From Bacteroidota bacterium (lineage in GTDB: Bacteria > Bacteroidota > Bacteroidia > NS11-12g > UBA955): a DNA stretch of 64,000 nt. Shown piece after piece: positions 39,601-47,911 of this stretch. Under the pieces are notes generated by a model. The model saw nothing but the letters and a program-made list of their open reading frames with translations, had not been told where the DNA came from and made no database searches. Location of the stretch: positions 202,017 to 266,016 of the forward strand of contig JAMLHC010000001.1 in assembly GCA_023957335.1 (NCBI GenBank), in the 5' to 3' direction. Numbering within the stretch: the first letter of the stretch is position 1; each line of letters starts with the position of its first letter. The translations under genes were made by a program, and so were the position numbers.

Positions 39601-40152
39601 ACAACAACCACAAACATTGGATGTATAGCGTTACCCATTGAATGGCTCAGCTTTTCAGCTACTGCTCAGGCAAATTCAATCTTATTGCAATGGCAAACTG
39701 CTAATGAATTCAACAATGATTATTTTACCATACTTAAATCACTTAACTTGACCGATTGGCATGCCATTGGCACAAAGAAAAGCGCTGGCAATTCATATTC
39801 TGTTGTTCAATATCTGTTCAACGATGAACATCCTGTCAATGGAGTACAATATTACAAGTTGCAACAAACCGACATAGACAATTACAATTCTTTTTCAAAG
39901 GTTGTGCAGGTTTTGTATCAATTACCGACAAGCAACATCACAATCAACCCTAACCCTGTCAATGATTGGTTATATTTTATTTCTCCTGACGCAACAAACA
40001 ATATCTATATCAAAGATATAACCGGCAAGATAATCCGTTCATATATAAATGCCCAATCTCAAATCAATGTCTCAGACTTAGCCAATGGAGTATATTTTAT
40101 AGAAATAGAAAGCGAAGGGCGAATATTCAGGTCTAAGCTTTTGAAGCAATAA
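36637..40152 (+). CDS. T9SS-exported subtilisin-like (S8) serine protease
   Basis: 1171 residues from the ATG at 36637. Signal peptide (1-22), prodomain-like region, then an S8 catalytic domain: Asp in 'IGIFDGIVYNHIDF', His in 'YDHSTEIAGLFAGAG' and Ser in 'VSGTSFSTPNTGGTATLL'. Downstream are beta-sandwich domains, including a fibronectin-III-like one ('LTNGTQYWFALSIID') and Ig-like segments. The C-terminal domain 'INPNPVNDWLYF' to 'LANGVYFIEIESEGRIFRSKLL' is a type A T9SS sorting signal, so the protein is exported across the outer membrane. The His block is less canonical than HGTHVAG, but the triad is present. Confidence 0.9.
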   Translation: MKRISSGISLILLNFFYLTLSAQIQDYNVFFKNGTFTPAENKGVVSNYEITNTSVEGFVYGFIQFYEIPNQEQRNQLHNIGIELGEYIKRNTYAAVIPQHNFTLIQNLQGLRSFFVLPSTFKIRKGTETVGIERINLCISIYKNANSQAAISHLKSQVDDINFISITKGIFVVNIRREQIHQIVELPYIQWVEEQDMTPHLLDISSINLHKTNILKSTLTGQRGLSGNGVAIGIFDGIVYNHIDFANRLTIVSGSSVYDHSTEIAGLFAGAGNRNPIAIGHAHKADIYSWEITNNIINDIDSGVIDYNMMIANHSYFIGNSGSCTNRGEYDIVSYYFDTLAAKHPSLLQVFAAGNHRANNCIAGGYRTVFEGLQSSKNGMTIGSVTAIDGNSSDHSYGPTLDGRIKPDVVARGVSVYSSITGQNYTTVSGTSFSTPNTGGTATLLYEHYRALNSGKDPATHTIKAILMNTATDLGNAGPDFIYGYGRIDGYKAAKVLENKYYLVDSIAHQDSLTDSLFISGVSKTKEIRFMLAWAEDPTPLPSAMALINDLDLFLIDPNFDTIRPLVPDYTNPSTVAGEQIDTLNNNEQVVVSNVIPGYYKVVVLGKSIPAGKVGYTLTWQETEPYLELTYPFGGEKWLPPKDAATAQIIAWDGYDLTGTISVEFSDDSGSTWNTLTSGLANTTRYYVWNNASPTLYTGQALIRVSTTGGMSSQNSRVFTIMSNPLNTGVSGIPCSQQVTLYWKSTVATDTFRIFQLIGEEMTEIAKTTDTFYIVTGLTNGTQYWFALSIIDQNNVESIRSWAQPFTPIAGTIPTSVNTQPTNQKACRFSDISFNPSFNGTPTIYYQWERSTDGGATWTNIVGETSASLSITSIDSGLMTNLYRNSFYNACGGLFYTNNVSVIADSIPLKPTIGINPLTVCKDTIEFSYPHGLVNLNYDWKFEEAEYPTLSGLNLDNPTNQWVYPTLPGIKEIILKVTFPGNNCSNADTTTTNIGCIALPIEWLSFSATAQANSILLQWQTANEFNNDYFTILKSLNLTDWHAIGTKKSAGNSYSVVQYLFNDEHPVNGVQYYKLQQTDIDNYNSFSKVVQVLYQLPTSNITINPNPVNDWLYFISPDATNNIYIKDITGKIIRSYINAQSQINVSDLANGVYFIEIESEGRIFRSKLLKQ

Positions 40153-40313
40153 CACAAGTTGCACCCTTCTTGTAGTTTAAACTATACTTTCTTACATACA
40201 TAATACATACAAATACGCAATTCAACATACGATTGCCATAATGACATTTTTCTACATTTTGCGCCATTGAATATCCTTGCAGCAGATTAATCCTTAATAT
40301 ATTAATCTTTAAA

Positions 40314-40535
40314 AGCCGTGTTTGTTGTTGTCACCAACCACACAAATTAAAAGTTGGATTATATAAACAATAATCCTTGCAGTTCAGCAGAAACATTAGC
40401 TTTATTACCTACTGACTACTATCATAGAAGTGCTTCTTTCTATGATACAGGAATAAAGAATTTTAAATTTATTCAAGGTTATAGATGTTTAAGGGAAGAT
40501 GATTGGAGTGGTTGGTGACAACACCAACCACGGCT
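40314..40535. repeat. 222-bp element with 28-bp imperfect terminal inverted repeats
   Basis: Left arm 40314-40341 and right arm 40508-40535 are inverted repeats with 26 of 28 positions matching, including a perfect 16-bp core (TGTTGTCACCAACCAC). The right arm also contains a local palindrome (GTGGTTGG/CCAACCAC). No clear target-site duplication is seen. It could be a MITE-like element or a decayed insertion. It fills most of the 402-bp gap between the protease gene and acs. Confidence 0.5.
40354..40518 (+). pseudogene. Short gene remnant, possibly formylglycine-generating-enzyme-like C-terminus
   Basis: A 54-codon open stretch with no ATG, preceded directly by an in-frame stop. It reads '...TDYYHRSASFYDTGIKNF' and 'FIQGYRCLREDDWSGW' before its stop. 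The 'GYRCLR' ending recalls the GFRC ending of SUMF1/formylglycine-generating-enzyme-type proteins. It lies inside the inverted-repeat element. Weak evidence; it may be a decayed cargo gene. Confidence 0.25.
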
Positions 40536-40554
40536 GGAAACCTTTCCCCCTTAG

Positions 40555-42453
40555 TCAAGTCCCTTTTGCCCCGTCAATAATTTTGTTCACTATGCCGGGG
40601 TCGAGCAGGGTGGTGATATCGCCCAAATTAGAAATATCGCCTTCGGCAATTTTGCGAAGAATCCTGCGCATAATCTTGCCGCTTCGGGTTTTGGGCAAGC
40701 CTGACACGATTTGAATTTTGTCGGGACGGGCAAAAGCTCCTAATCTTTCTGATACAATTTTCTTTATCTCATCGGGGATATGAGTTGTGTCTCCACAATT
40801 TTCGACACAAATCACAAAAGCATAAAGTGCTTGACCTTTAATGTCATGCGGGAAACCCACCACTGCACTCTCTGCCACTAAAGTATGACTATTGATTACC
40901 TCTTCCACTTCTCCTGTTCCAATACGATGACCACTTACATTAATCACATCATCTACCCGACCCGTAATGCGATACATTCCGTTCTCATCCCTTCGCGCTC
41001 CATCTCCCGAAAAATACAAATGAGGATACAGTGAAAAATAGGTTTGTTTGAATCTTGCATGGTCTCCATAAAGGGTTCGTGCCATGCCGGGCCAAGGGAA
41101 ACGCATGCACAATCGCCCTTCTGCCGGATTGCCGATTACTTCTTTGCCGTTTTCATCTACCAACAGCGCTTGCACACCCGGCAGGGGTAATGTAGCAAAA
41201 GCAGGCTTCATGGGCGTGGCATGAGCAAGAGTAGAAATTAAAATACCTCCCGTTTCGGTTTGCCACCAAGTGTCCACTATCGGGCATCGTTCCTTGCCTA
41301 CATTCTTGTAGTACCATTGCCACGCTTCTTCGTTGATGGGCTCGCCCACACTGCCCAACACCCGCAACGAACTCAAATCTTTATTTTTAAAAATATCAGT
41401 ACCAAAAGTTTCTAATGAACGAATAACCGTAGGTGCTGTATAAAGAATATTCACCTTGTGTTTATCTATGATATCCCAAAAACGTCCGTGGTCCGGAAAA
41501 GTAGGGATACCTTCAAAAATCACGGTAGTACCGCCATTGAGCAGAGGTCCGTAAAGAGTGTAACTGTGTCCTGTAACCCAACCTATATCGGCAGTACAGA
41601 AAAACACCTCACCCTCTTGGTAATTAAATACTTGCTTGAATGTATAAGCTATATAAATCATGAAACCGGCTGTTGTATGTTGTACTCCTTTGGGCTTACC
41701 TGTAGAACCGGAAGTATAAAGCAAAAACAGTGCATCTTCGGCATCCATTGGTACCGGCTCATGGCTGTTATCTTGTTTGTCCACCAAGTCTTGCCACCAC
41801 ACATCGCGCCCTGCAACCCAATTCAGACTCTCATTCATGTGTTTAAAAACAAGACAATGTTCAATGGAAGGTGTTTCTGCAAGCGCAGTATCTGCAATCT
41901 CTTTGAGCATCACTTTCTTATTACCTCTGTAAAAAGCATCGGCAGTGATAATCAATTTACATTTAGAACCATTGATTCTGTCCCGTAAACTATCTGCTCC
42001 GAATCCGGCAAACACCACCGAGTGAATGGCACCTATTCTGGCGCAAGCGAGCATAGCAACAGCTCCTTCTGGTATCATGGGCATATATATACATACCCTG
42101 TCGCCTTTTTGTACTCCAAGACTTTGGAGTGCATTGGCACATTGGCAAACTGACGCATGGAGTTCTCGATAGGTGATTTTTCTGTCGGCATCTTTTGGAT
42201 TATTAGGTTCGAAAATAAGAGCCGTTTTATTGCCAAACTTAGCAAGATTGCGGTCTATCGCATTGGCGCAAATATTGGTAGTGCCACCAGCAAACCATTT
42301 TATTTCAGGAGTGTCAAAATCCCATTGGAGTACTGAGTCCCATTTTTTATACCACACAAATTCTTCGGCTATTTCTGCCCAGAATGTTTCAGGGTGTGAT
42401 ACACTCCTTTGGTAAGCTTCGCGGTATTCTGCAAGGTTGGATATCTGTTTCAT
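40555..42453 (-). CDS. acs: Acetyl-CoA synthetase
   Basis: 632 residues, full length. Adenylate-forming motif 'LLYTSGSTGKPKGV', 'DTWWQTETGG', 'YFSGDGARRDENGMYRITGR' (split: 'YFSGDGARRDENG', 'YRITGRVDDVINVSGHRI'), and the C-terminal acetylation-regulated lysine motif 'PKTRSGKIMRRILR'. It activates acetate to acetyl-CoA through acetyl-AMP. It is monocistronic; the inverted-repeat element lies 20 bp past its stop. Confidence 0.97.
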   Translation of the reverse strand: MKQISNLAEYREAYQRSVSHPETFWAEIAEEFVWYKKWDSVLQWDFDTPEIKWFAGGTTNICANAIDRNLAKFGNKTALIFEPNNPKDADRKITYRELHASVCQCANALQSLGVQKGDRVCIYMPMIPEGAVAMLACARIGAIHSVVFAGFGADSLRDRINGSKCKLIITADAFYRGNKKVMLKEIADTALAETPSIEHCLVFKHMNESLNWVAGRDVWWQDLVDKQDNSHEPVPMDAEDALFLLYTSGSTGKPKGVQHTTAGFMIYIAYTFKQVFNYQEGEVFFCTADIGWVTGHSYTLYGPLLNGGTTVIFEGIPTFPDHGRFWDIIDKHKVNILYTAPTVIRSLETFGTDIFKNKDLSSLRVLGSVGEPINEEAWQWYYKNVGKERCPIVDTWWQTETGGILISTLAHATPMKPAFATLPLPGVQALLVDENGKEVIGNPAEGRLCMRFPWPGMARTLYGDHARFKQTYFSLYPHLYFSGDGARRDENGMYRITGRVDDVINVSGHRIGTGEVEEVINSHTLVAESAVVGFPHDIKGQALYAFVICVENCGDTTHIPDEIKKIVSERLGAFARPDKIQIVSGLPKTRSGKIMRRILRKIAEGDISNLGDITTLLDPGIVNKIIDGAKGT

Positions 42454-42650
42454 TATTGACTTGTATTGTGCTGGCTAAAGTAGAACAAAACATAAAAGGC
42501 TGTTATGTCTTTTCCACCAATACAATACAAATCCCTATGACAAATAAAGAATTGAATGATTTAATATGCCGAATACAACCTCTGATTATAAAATTTCCAC
42601 CTTTGATTAAGTTTTATGTTTCGTGCTTGCTTTGTATGTTTATTTTGATT

Positions 42651-42658
42651 TAACTTTG
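42651..42658 (+). promoter_or_regulatory. Promoter -7 element of the phase-variable secreted protein gene
   Basis: TAACTTTG matches TAnnTTTG; TTTG occurs 16 bp upstream. Transcription would start about 45 bp before the ATG at 42707. The rest of the gap 42454-42650 is AT-rich with no feature I can name. Confidence 0.45.
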
Positions 42659-42742
42659 CACATAGAGACCTAAATTTTATTATTCAACCCTTAAAATAAA
42701 AATGTTATGAACTACAAAAATTACTCTCCCAAAGGTTACAAC

Positions 42743-42770
42743 ACCTACCTACCTACCTACCTACCTACCT
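42743..42770. repeat. Tetranucleotide repeat (ACCT)7, candidate phase-variation tract
   Basis: Seven perfect ACCT units lie between an ATG (42707) and the open frame of the secreted protein. With seven units the ATG frame ends after 24 codons (stop at 42779-42781). With eight or five units the ATG reads without interruption through a complete signal peptide into the secreted protein. Confidence 0.75.
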
Positions 42771-42822
42771 ACACAAGGTAATAGGTCTAAAAACATCTTT
42801 TTCGGCTTTTTCTAAGATTTGC

Positions 42823-43677
42823 TTGCTGTTTATTGTTATGGTATTTTTTCACTCAAATATCACAGCTGAGACATTTGGAATGCCATTCATCAAGACCTGT
42901 TACCAAGAATTTCAACAGCAGTATAAGCATCCACAGAAAATTAAATTACTAAAATCGGGGACAAGTGTGGATGTAACCTTTGGAAGCACCAATATTGGCG
43001 ACATCTCTGCTTTCCATATCTATGCAATCGTTGACAACATTCCTCTTTTTTATGATTACATAGAGTATCCGGATCCTTTTACTACTCCATATACAATAGT
43101 AGGAGTTGCAGAGCTAAATACTAACCAAAAGTATAGGATTGTACCTGATTCTAAATATGGTGTTGGCAGTTTCGTTTCTTATGATCCTTTTGAAATTGAA
43201 TTTGTAGATTTTGAATTCACTCTCAAGAACCCCAATCCGCTCAAAGACGATAACTGTATTCAATTAGGAGATAACGGAATGTTGGAGTTAGAGCACAATC
43301 TGACGGGTTTGTGTATGACTCCGTCATTTAAATTTCGTTCTACACCCATTAACTTATTTGGCATCCCTTTCCCTGCAGAATCTTTTTCTATAAAAGTATC
43401 TGAAAATCAATTAGAATTCAACAACATATTTGCGGGATTCACGATTAACCCTGAAGATTGTTATCAGCCTTATCATCAAGTTGATGAATATGGAAATATT
43501 TATTCAGTTCCAAAATGCGAAAATTTCGACCTCGACATTACCTTTTATCCTTGCGTTTTTGCCGAAGGCGACCCTAATTGTCCTCCATTTACTATAACAC
43601 AAAATTTTTTAATCTGCTGCAAATGCAGAGAGCATGCAACCGGTTACGAAGGACCAATTTGCACTAATTGCGACTGA
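42823..43677 (+). CDS. Secreted protein, uncharacterised; proper start out of frame behind (ACCT)7
   Basis: 284 residues if read from a TTG at 42823, but this cuts the signal peptide. The natural N-terminus is probably the ATG at 42707, which is out of frame by one repeat unit. Restored, the protein would begin 'MNYKNYSPKGYNTYLPTYLP' and continue through 'KTSFSAFSKICLLFIVMVFF' (basic plus hydrophobic, a good signal peptide). The mature part is beta-rich with a cysteine cluster at the end ('CCKCREHATGYEGPICTNC'). No T9SS tail and no recognised family. It heads a run with two T9SS cargo genes 32 bp downstream. Confidence 0.65.
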   Translation: MLFIVMVFFHSNITAETFGMPFIKTCYQEFQQQYKHPQKIKLLKSGTSVDVTFGSTNIGDISAFHIYAIVDNIPLFYDYIEYPDPFTTPYTIVGVAELNTNQKYRIVPDSKYGVGSFVSYDPFEIEFVDFEFTLKNPNPLKDDNCIQLGDNGMLELEHNLTGLCMTPSFKFRSTPINLFGIPFPAESFSIKVSENQLEFNNIFAGFTINPEDCYQPYHQVDEYGNIYSVPKCENFDLDITFYPCVFAEGDPNCPPFTITQNFLICCKCREHATGYEGPICTNCD

Positions 43678-43709
43678 TCTTAATTGTATAACTTTTAAAA
43701 TTAACAAAA

Positions 43710-44504
43710 ATGAAAAACTTAATTCAAACTTCAATCCTTAGTTTTTTTGCAATGTTCATGTTGAACGCACAAGGTCAATGGATGGAAGTTAGATACATTG
43801 ATTTGGGTACTAACTGCATTAGCCCCCTACCAAATTCTTACTTTACTACACCCGCACATTTTGAAGTTAAATTTTCGATTGTCAACTATGGACCGGACAC
43901 TATTATACCGGAGGATTCAGTTAGAATATACATGGATTTCAAAACCGCTAATGGCATTTATAATGGAGATTTTGGTTATGTTTACCCGTGCAACATTTCA
44001 ATCCTACCGGGAGATTCAATTGTGCTGACAAAAACAATATCAATCGACTCAATCCTTTTCTTTGACAATGATTTCCACCTCTCTTGTGAAGCGTGGCTAA
44101 GAAATCGTTCAATAAATATTCATCGCCCTTATATCGGAGAAATTGCAGGCGACCCAAAAACAAATCGTGAAAATAATTTCTGGTATCGCAAGATGAAGCA
44201 CCGCTCCATTATTAGCTCAATTGAGTTCATAAACAATTCATCGCAGGATTTCAATTATTACCCAAATCCTGTCAATGATATGCTCACAATTCAATATAAC
44301 AACATCAGTCGAACACCACAACGTATTGAATTAATTGACATCAACGGGCGCTGTATGTATTCTCAACCAATCCTTCGGGCAGAACACATAACCGACAGAG
44401 CAATACAGATAAACATCCCTGCTTATTTGCAGAATGGAATCTATCTCCTGAAATTATATGTAAACGATGTACCCACTTGGCAGAAAATCATTATTCAACG
44501 ATAG
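43710..44504 (+). CDS. T9SS-sorted secreted protein, uncharacterised
   Basis: 264 residues. Signal peptide (1-22, ending 'LNAQGQ'), a beta-sandwich-like middle ('FSIVNYGPDTIIPEDSVRIY', typical of CARDB-like domains), and a type A sorting domain ('YYPNPVNDMLTIQY', 'IELIDINGRCMY', 'NGIYLLKLYVND'). The ATG is preferred. A diverged paralogue follows 6 bp downstream. Confidence 0.8.
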   Translation: MKNLIQTSILSFFAMFMLNAQGQWMEVRYIDLGTNCISPLPNSYFTTPAHFEVKFSIVNYGPDTIIPEDSVRIYMDFKTANGIYNGDFGYVYPCNISILPGDSIVLTKTISIDSILFFDNDFHLSCEAWLRNRSINIHRPYIGEIAGDPKTNRENNFWYRKMKHRSIISSIEFINNSSQDFNYYPNPVNDMLTIQYNNISRTPQRIELIDINGRCMYSQPILRAEHITDRAIQINIPAYLQNGIYLLKLYVNDVPTWQKIIIQR

Positions 44505-44510
44505 AACTTT

Positions 44511-45265
44511 ATGAGGTCAATTCTAATTTGTCTGCTTCTGCTAATTGGACATTCAACTTTCTCCCAAGAAAGGAAAGTACACTTAGTTCCAATTGAGATT
44601 ATTGAGCCAAGATACAATGATACTTTTGATGAAGACAAGAATGGCACAAAAAGAGTGGGTGTGTTTGCATTTACAAATCAAGGACCCGACTCTCTGTTGA
44701 TGGGTGACAATATAGAGTTCTATGCAAAATTTGCAACAAGCAAACACTATGTTATACGTTCTTTAGCTCCCGGAGAAACAGACACTATCAAATATTCATA
44801 TATTTCTTCAGCATTTAGGACTGAAACCCACAATATGGAATTTTGTGTCTATCTTAAATCTGTACGCAACTCCAAAAATATTGAAATTACAAAAAGAAAA
44901 CAGCCTATGTTGACCCAGACAAACAGCTATGCACCAAAATTATATATTACTCTATTTATTCTCCCAGACCTGAGAAGTTGAATTTTATTGACTCCTCCAT
45001 TATCAACAAACCTTCATCCACCTATTATTATTCGCTTTTCCCTAACCCTGCATCAGGCTATTTTTTTGTTAGATTAACTGATAAGGAGATAAACCCGCAG
45101 CAAGTTGAATTGATTGATGCTGCCGGCAAGATTCAGCTATTAGAATTTGAAATCTTCAGTCCTACATTAATTAGAGTGAATGCAGCACAAATGGCAAAAG
45201 GCTTGTATGTATTCCGTTTGATTTCAAAAGACGCTGTCAGAACAGAGAAAGTACAAATCGAGTAA
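44511..45265 (+). pseudogene. T9SS-sorted secreted protein, paralogue of the preceding gene, frameshifted
   Basis: The first part (44511-44981) has a signal peptide and the same beta-sandwich text as its neighbour ('FAFTNQGPDSLLMGDNIEFYAKF'). It then runs off into an unrelated ending. The second part (44978-45265) is a sorting domain ('LFPNPASGYFFVRL', 'VELIDAAGKIQLLEF', 'KGLYVFRLI'). Shifting frame near 44891-44903, within AAAAAGAAAA, gives a continuous 'YVDPDKQLCTKIIYYSIYS' reading that aligns with the neighbour's 'DPKTNRENNFWYRKM'. One base is missing, either by mutation or by a homopolymer sequencing error. Confidence 0.75.
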
Positions 45266-45345
45266 GCACAAGTATGCAACATAGAATGAGCTGCTTATTT
45301 GATATTTACTTTAAGCTTCTATTCTCAATTACGGGCTAAAAAACG

Positions 45346-45353
45346 TAGTTTTG
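45346..45353 (+). promoter_or_regulatory. Promoter -7 element of the epimerase gene
   Basis: TAGTTTTG (TAnnTTTG), 24 bp before the ATG at 45378. A TTG that could extend the frame lies inside this motif. Confidence 0.5.
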
Positions 45354-45377
45354 CGCCCCTACATTCGTTATTCCTTT

Positions 45378-46430
45378 ATGTCAAAAATACATTTAGTTTC
45401 AGGGGGTTGTGGTTTTGTTGGACGCAATCTGATTAAAAGACTTTTGCAAACAAGCAACGATACAATCTTTGTTGTGGATGACTTGTCTGCAGGCACTCCT
45501 CCGCCCGATGCGTGGTATCACGAGCCATTGCATGAAGAAGTGCAAGATTTGCGAATCTACGGAAGCAACAAACGCTTGATTTTCAGAAAAGGAGATTTCC
45601 GCGATTTTCTGTATGAAATCAGAAAAGACCCTGAATTTATCAACAAACGCTATGGGTTTAATTTTCCTCGTTTTTCTGATGTTTACCACTTTGCCGCCAT
45701 AGTAGGTGGACGAGCCAAAATAGACGGAGACCCTATGGTTGTCGCACTCGACCTCAGTATAGACGCAGAACTTTTTTATTGGGTTTGCAACTACAAGCCG
45801 GCAAGAGTGTTGTACCCCAGTTCTTCGGCTGCTTATCCCATTGATCAACAGACCGAATCGGAAGCGGTGGCACTCAAAGAAAGCGATATCAATTTTAACG
45901 GCAGACTGGGACAACCCGACATGACCTACGGCTGGAGCAAACTCACAGGAGAATATTTGGCACAAATTGCCGCTCAATATTACGGCATCTCAGTTGCCTG
46001 TATCCGACCTTTTTCCGGCTATGGCGAAGACCAGGATTTAACATATCCCATTCCGGCAATAGCAGCACGCGCAGCCTCTCGCGAAAACCCGTTTGAAGTT
46101 TGGGGAAGCGGTAAACAAGGACGTGATTTTGTACACATTGACGACTGCATTGACGCGATTTTAATGGCGATGGACAATATTTCTGACGGTTCTGCCATCA
46201 ATATTGGCTCAGGTAAATTGACCTCTTTTCTGGAAATCATTGAAGTATTTTGTAAAATTGCAGGATACAGTCCTACCATAAAACCCTTGTTAGACAAGCC
46301 TGTGGGTGTTCACTCACGCTATTCTGACATGAGCTACGTAGCAAACAAATTCGGATGGAAGCCCAAGATTTCTATTGAGGAGGGAATGAGAAGGGTGTAC
46401 AACAAGGCACTTGAAAGAAATAATGAATAG
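45378..46430 (+). CDS. NAD-dependent epimerase/dehydratase (nucleotide-sugar, GDP-mannose 3,5-epimerase-like)
   Basis: 350 residues from the ATG. An extended short-chain dehydrogenase: NAD-binding 'VSGGCGFVGRNLIKRL', 'HFAAIVGG', the catalytic YxxxK in 'MTYGWSKLTGEYLA', and 'IRPFSGYGEDQDLTYPIPA'. 'DFVHIDDCIDAIL' and 'INIGSG' are standard. It probably acts on a nucleotide sugar for surface polysaccharide; the exact substrate is uncertain. The glycosyltransferase gene follows. Confidence 0.88.
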   Translation: MSKIHLVSGGCGFVGRNLIKRLLQTSNDTIFVVDDLSAGTPPPDAWYHEPLHEEVQDLRIYGSNKRLIFRKGDFRDFLYEIRKDPEFINKRYGFNFPRFSDVYHFAAIVGGRAKIDGDPMVVALDLSIDAELFYWVCNYKPARVLYPSSSAAYPIDQQTESEAVALKESDINFNGRLGQPDMTYGWSKLTGEYLAQIAAQYYGISVACIRPFSGYGEDQDLTYPIPAIAARAASRENPFEVWGSGKQGRDFVHIDDCIDAILMAMDNISDGSAINIGSGKLTSFLEIIEVFCKIAGYSPTIKPLLDKPVGVHSRYSDMSYVANKFGWKPKISIEEGMRRVYNKALERNNE

Positions 46431-46489
46431 TCGGGCATAGCATTCCTTATCAGTTTATTAGCTTCTTAATGAAATTTCTCACAGAATCA

Positions 46490-46497
46490 TAATTTTG
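46490..46497 (+). promoter_or_regulatory. Promoter -7 element of the glycosyltransferase gene
   Basis: TAATTTTG (TAnnTTTG), 27 bp before the TTG start. Confidence 0.4.
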
Positions 46498-46524
46498 CAA
46501 AACACATAAGAACCTATAAATCAT

Positions 46525-47799
46525 TTGTCAAATCAGGCTCCTAAAATAGTTTGTTTCGGTCCCGGACCGGCTTTCAAAGGTGGCATTGCCAACTACAACA
46601 CCTCTCTTGCACTTGCTTTAGAAAAAGAAGGAGCAGATGTCCATATAGTTTCATGGACACAACAATATCCGGCCATTATCCCCCGCGATTTTAAAGACCG
46701 CGCAAGCAAAAGCGACTTATTAGAAGGGACAAACATTAAGGTGAGCTATTTGACCAATTACAACAATCCTTTTTCGTGGGCACAAACCGTTCGTTACATC
46801 AAAAGCCTTAATCCCGACAAAGTGATTTTCCAATGGGCTATTGCCATTCAGGGCTTACCAATGGGTTACATAGCACGCAAACTCTGCAAATGGGGCAAAA
46901 CAGAAGTTATTTTTGATTGTCATCTCGTTGTACAAAAAGAGGGTTCATCCTTAGATAAATTTTTCACTCGCATGGGTTTAGCGCATGCCCACACTTACCT
47001 GGCACATGCCTACAAAACCGTAAATGAACTTAAAGAGGTTTTTCCTAAATTTCAATTTGCCGTAAACGAAGACGGTCAAAGAACTACTTCGCCTCAACGC
47101 AGTGTCATTAAACTATACCACCCTGTGTATGACCTTTTTAAACCCAATACAAGTTTTGATGTAGCCAAGGCAAAAGCAGCAATGGGATTAAAGCAAAATG
47201 TGTTCTTGTTTTTTGGTTTTATACGCAAATACAAAGGCTTACACCAAGCAATAGAAGCCTTTGACAAGGTTTGCAAACAAAGAGACGATGTTTCTTTGCT
47301 GATTGTAGGCGAATCATTTTGGAACACTTTACCCAAAAACAACGCAGGTGCAAGGCTCAAGAAATTTTTATTTGGCTTAGCCAAAACCATTTTTCTCAAA
47401 AAGTCAGATGATGAACAAAATTACAAGCCCTTGGATTTGATAGACACACTAGGGTTGCAAGAGAATGTCAAAGTGGTGAATGAATTTGTACCCAATGAAG
47501 ACGTGCACAAATACTTTCAAGTGAGCGACAATATTATCTTGTTTTATTTGACAGCAACCCCATCCGGAGTTGAGTCCTTGTCTTATAATTTCAACCTTCC
47601 GGTTTTGGCAACCAAGGTGGGACATTTCCCCGAAACTATTATAGATGGATTTAACGGGTATCTTGCAAATGACAGAGATTTAGAAGACATGGCAAATGTA
47701 ATGCTCAAAGCCATAGAACAGCCTATTCCGAGAGAAAACATCAAGAAATCTACTGAAAAACTCAGTTGGAAAAACTACGCCAAAGCTATCTTGAAATAA
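46525..47799 (+). CDS. Family-4-type glycosyltransferase
   Basis: 424 residues from a TTG (no ATG in frame). GT-B fold: 'GPGPAFKGGIANYNTSLALAL' at the N-terminus (nucleotide-sugar/acceptor loop), 'FFGFIRKYKGLHQAIEAF' for the donor domain, and 'ATPSGVESLSYNFNLPVLAT' with the conserved Glu region. Substrates are unknown. With the upstream epimerase it suggests a small glycan-synthesis unit. Confidence 0.85.
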   Translation: MSNQAPKIVCFGPGPAFKGGIANYNTSLALALEKEGADVHIVSWTQQYPAIIPRDFKDRASKSDLLEGTNIKVSYLTNYNNPFSWAQTVRYIKSLNPDKVIFQWAIAIQGLPMGYIARKLCKWGKTEVIFDCHLVVQKEGSSLDKFFTRMGLAHAHTYLAHAYKTVNELKEVFPKFQFAVNEDGQRTTSPQRSVIKLYHPVYDLFKPNTSFDVAKAKAAMGLKQNVFLFFGFIRKYKGLHQAIEAFDKVCKQRDDVSLLIVGESFWNTLPKNNAGARLKKFLFGLAKTIFLKKSDDEQNYKPLDLIDTLGLQENVKVVNEFVPNEDVHKYFQVSDNIILFYLTATPSGVESLSYNFNLPVLATKVGHFPETIIDGFNGYLANDRDLEDMANVMLKAIEQPIPRENIKKSTEKLSWKNYAKAILK

Positions 47800-47843
47800 G
47801 TTGAAAAGGGCTTAAAATTTCTTACCACTTTGAATTAAAATCC

Positions 47844-47874
47844 TTTGTATGAGTGAGTATCTTTTCTAACTTTG
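47844..47874 (+). promoter_or_regulatory. Promoter of the diheme peroxidase gene
   Basis: TTTG (47844-47847), 19 bp, then TAACTTTG (47867-47874): the full Bacteroidota consensus with ideal spacing, 37 bp before the ATG. Confidence 0.7.
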
Positions 47875-47911
47875 CTTTCTCATTTCATTCATTTATTTAA
47901 ACACCATTCAC

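Noticed and set aside
40508..40531. Terminator for acs formed by the GTGGTTGG/CCAACCAC palindrome
   Set aside because: No T-run follows on the minus strand; it is better explained as part of the inverted-repeat element.
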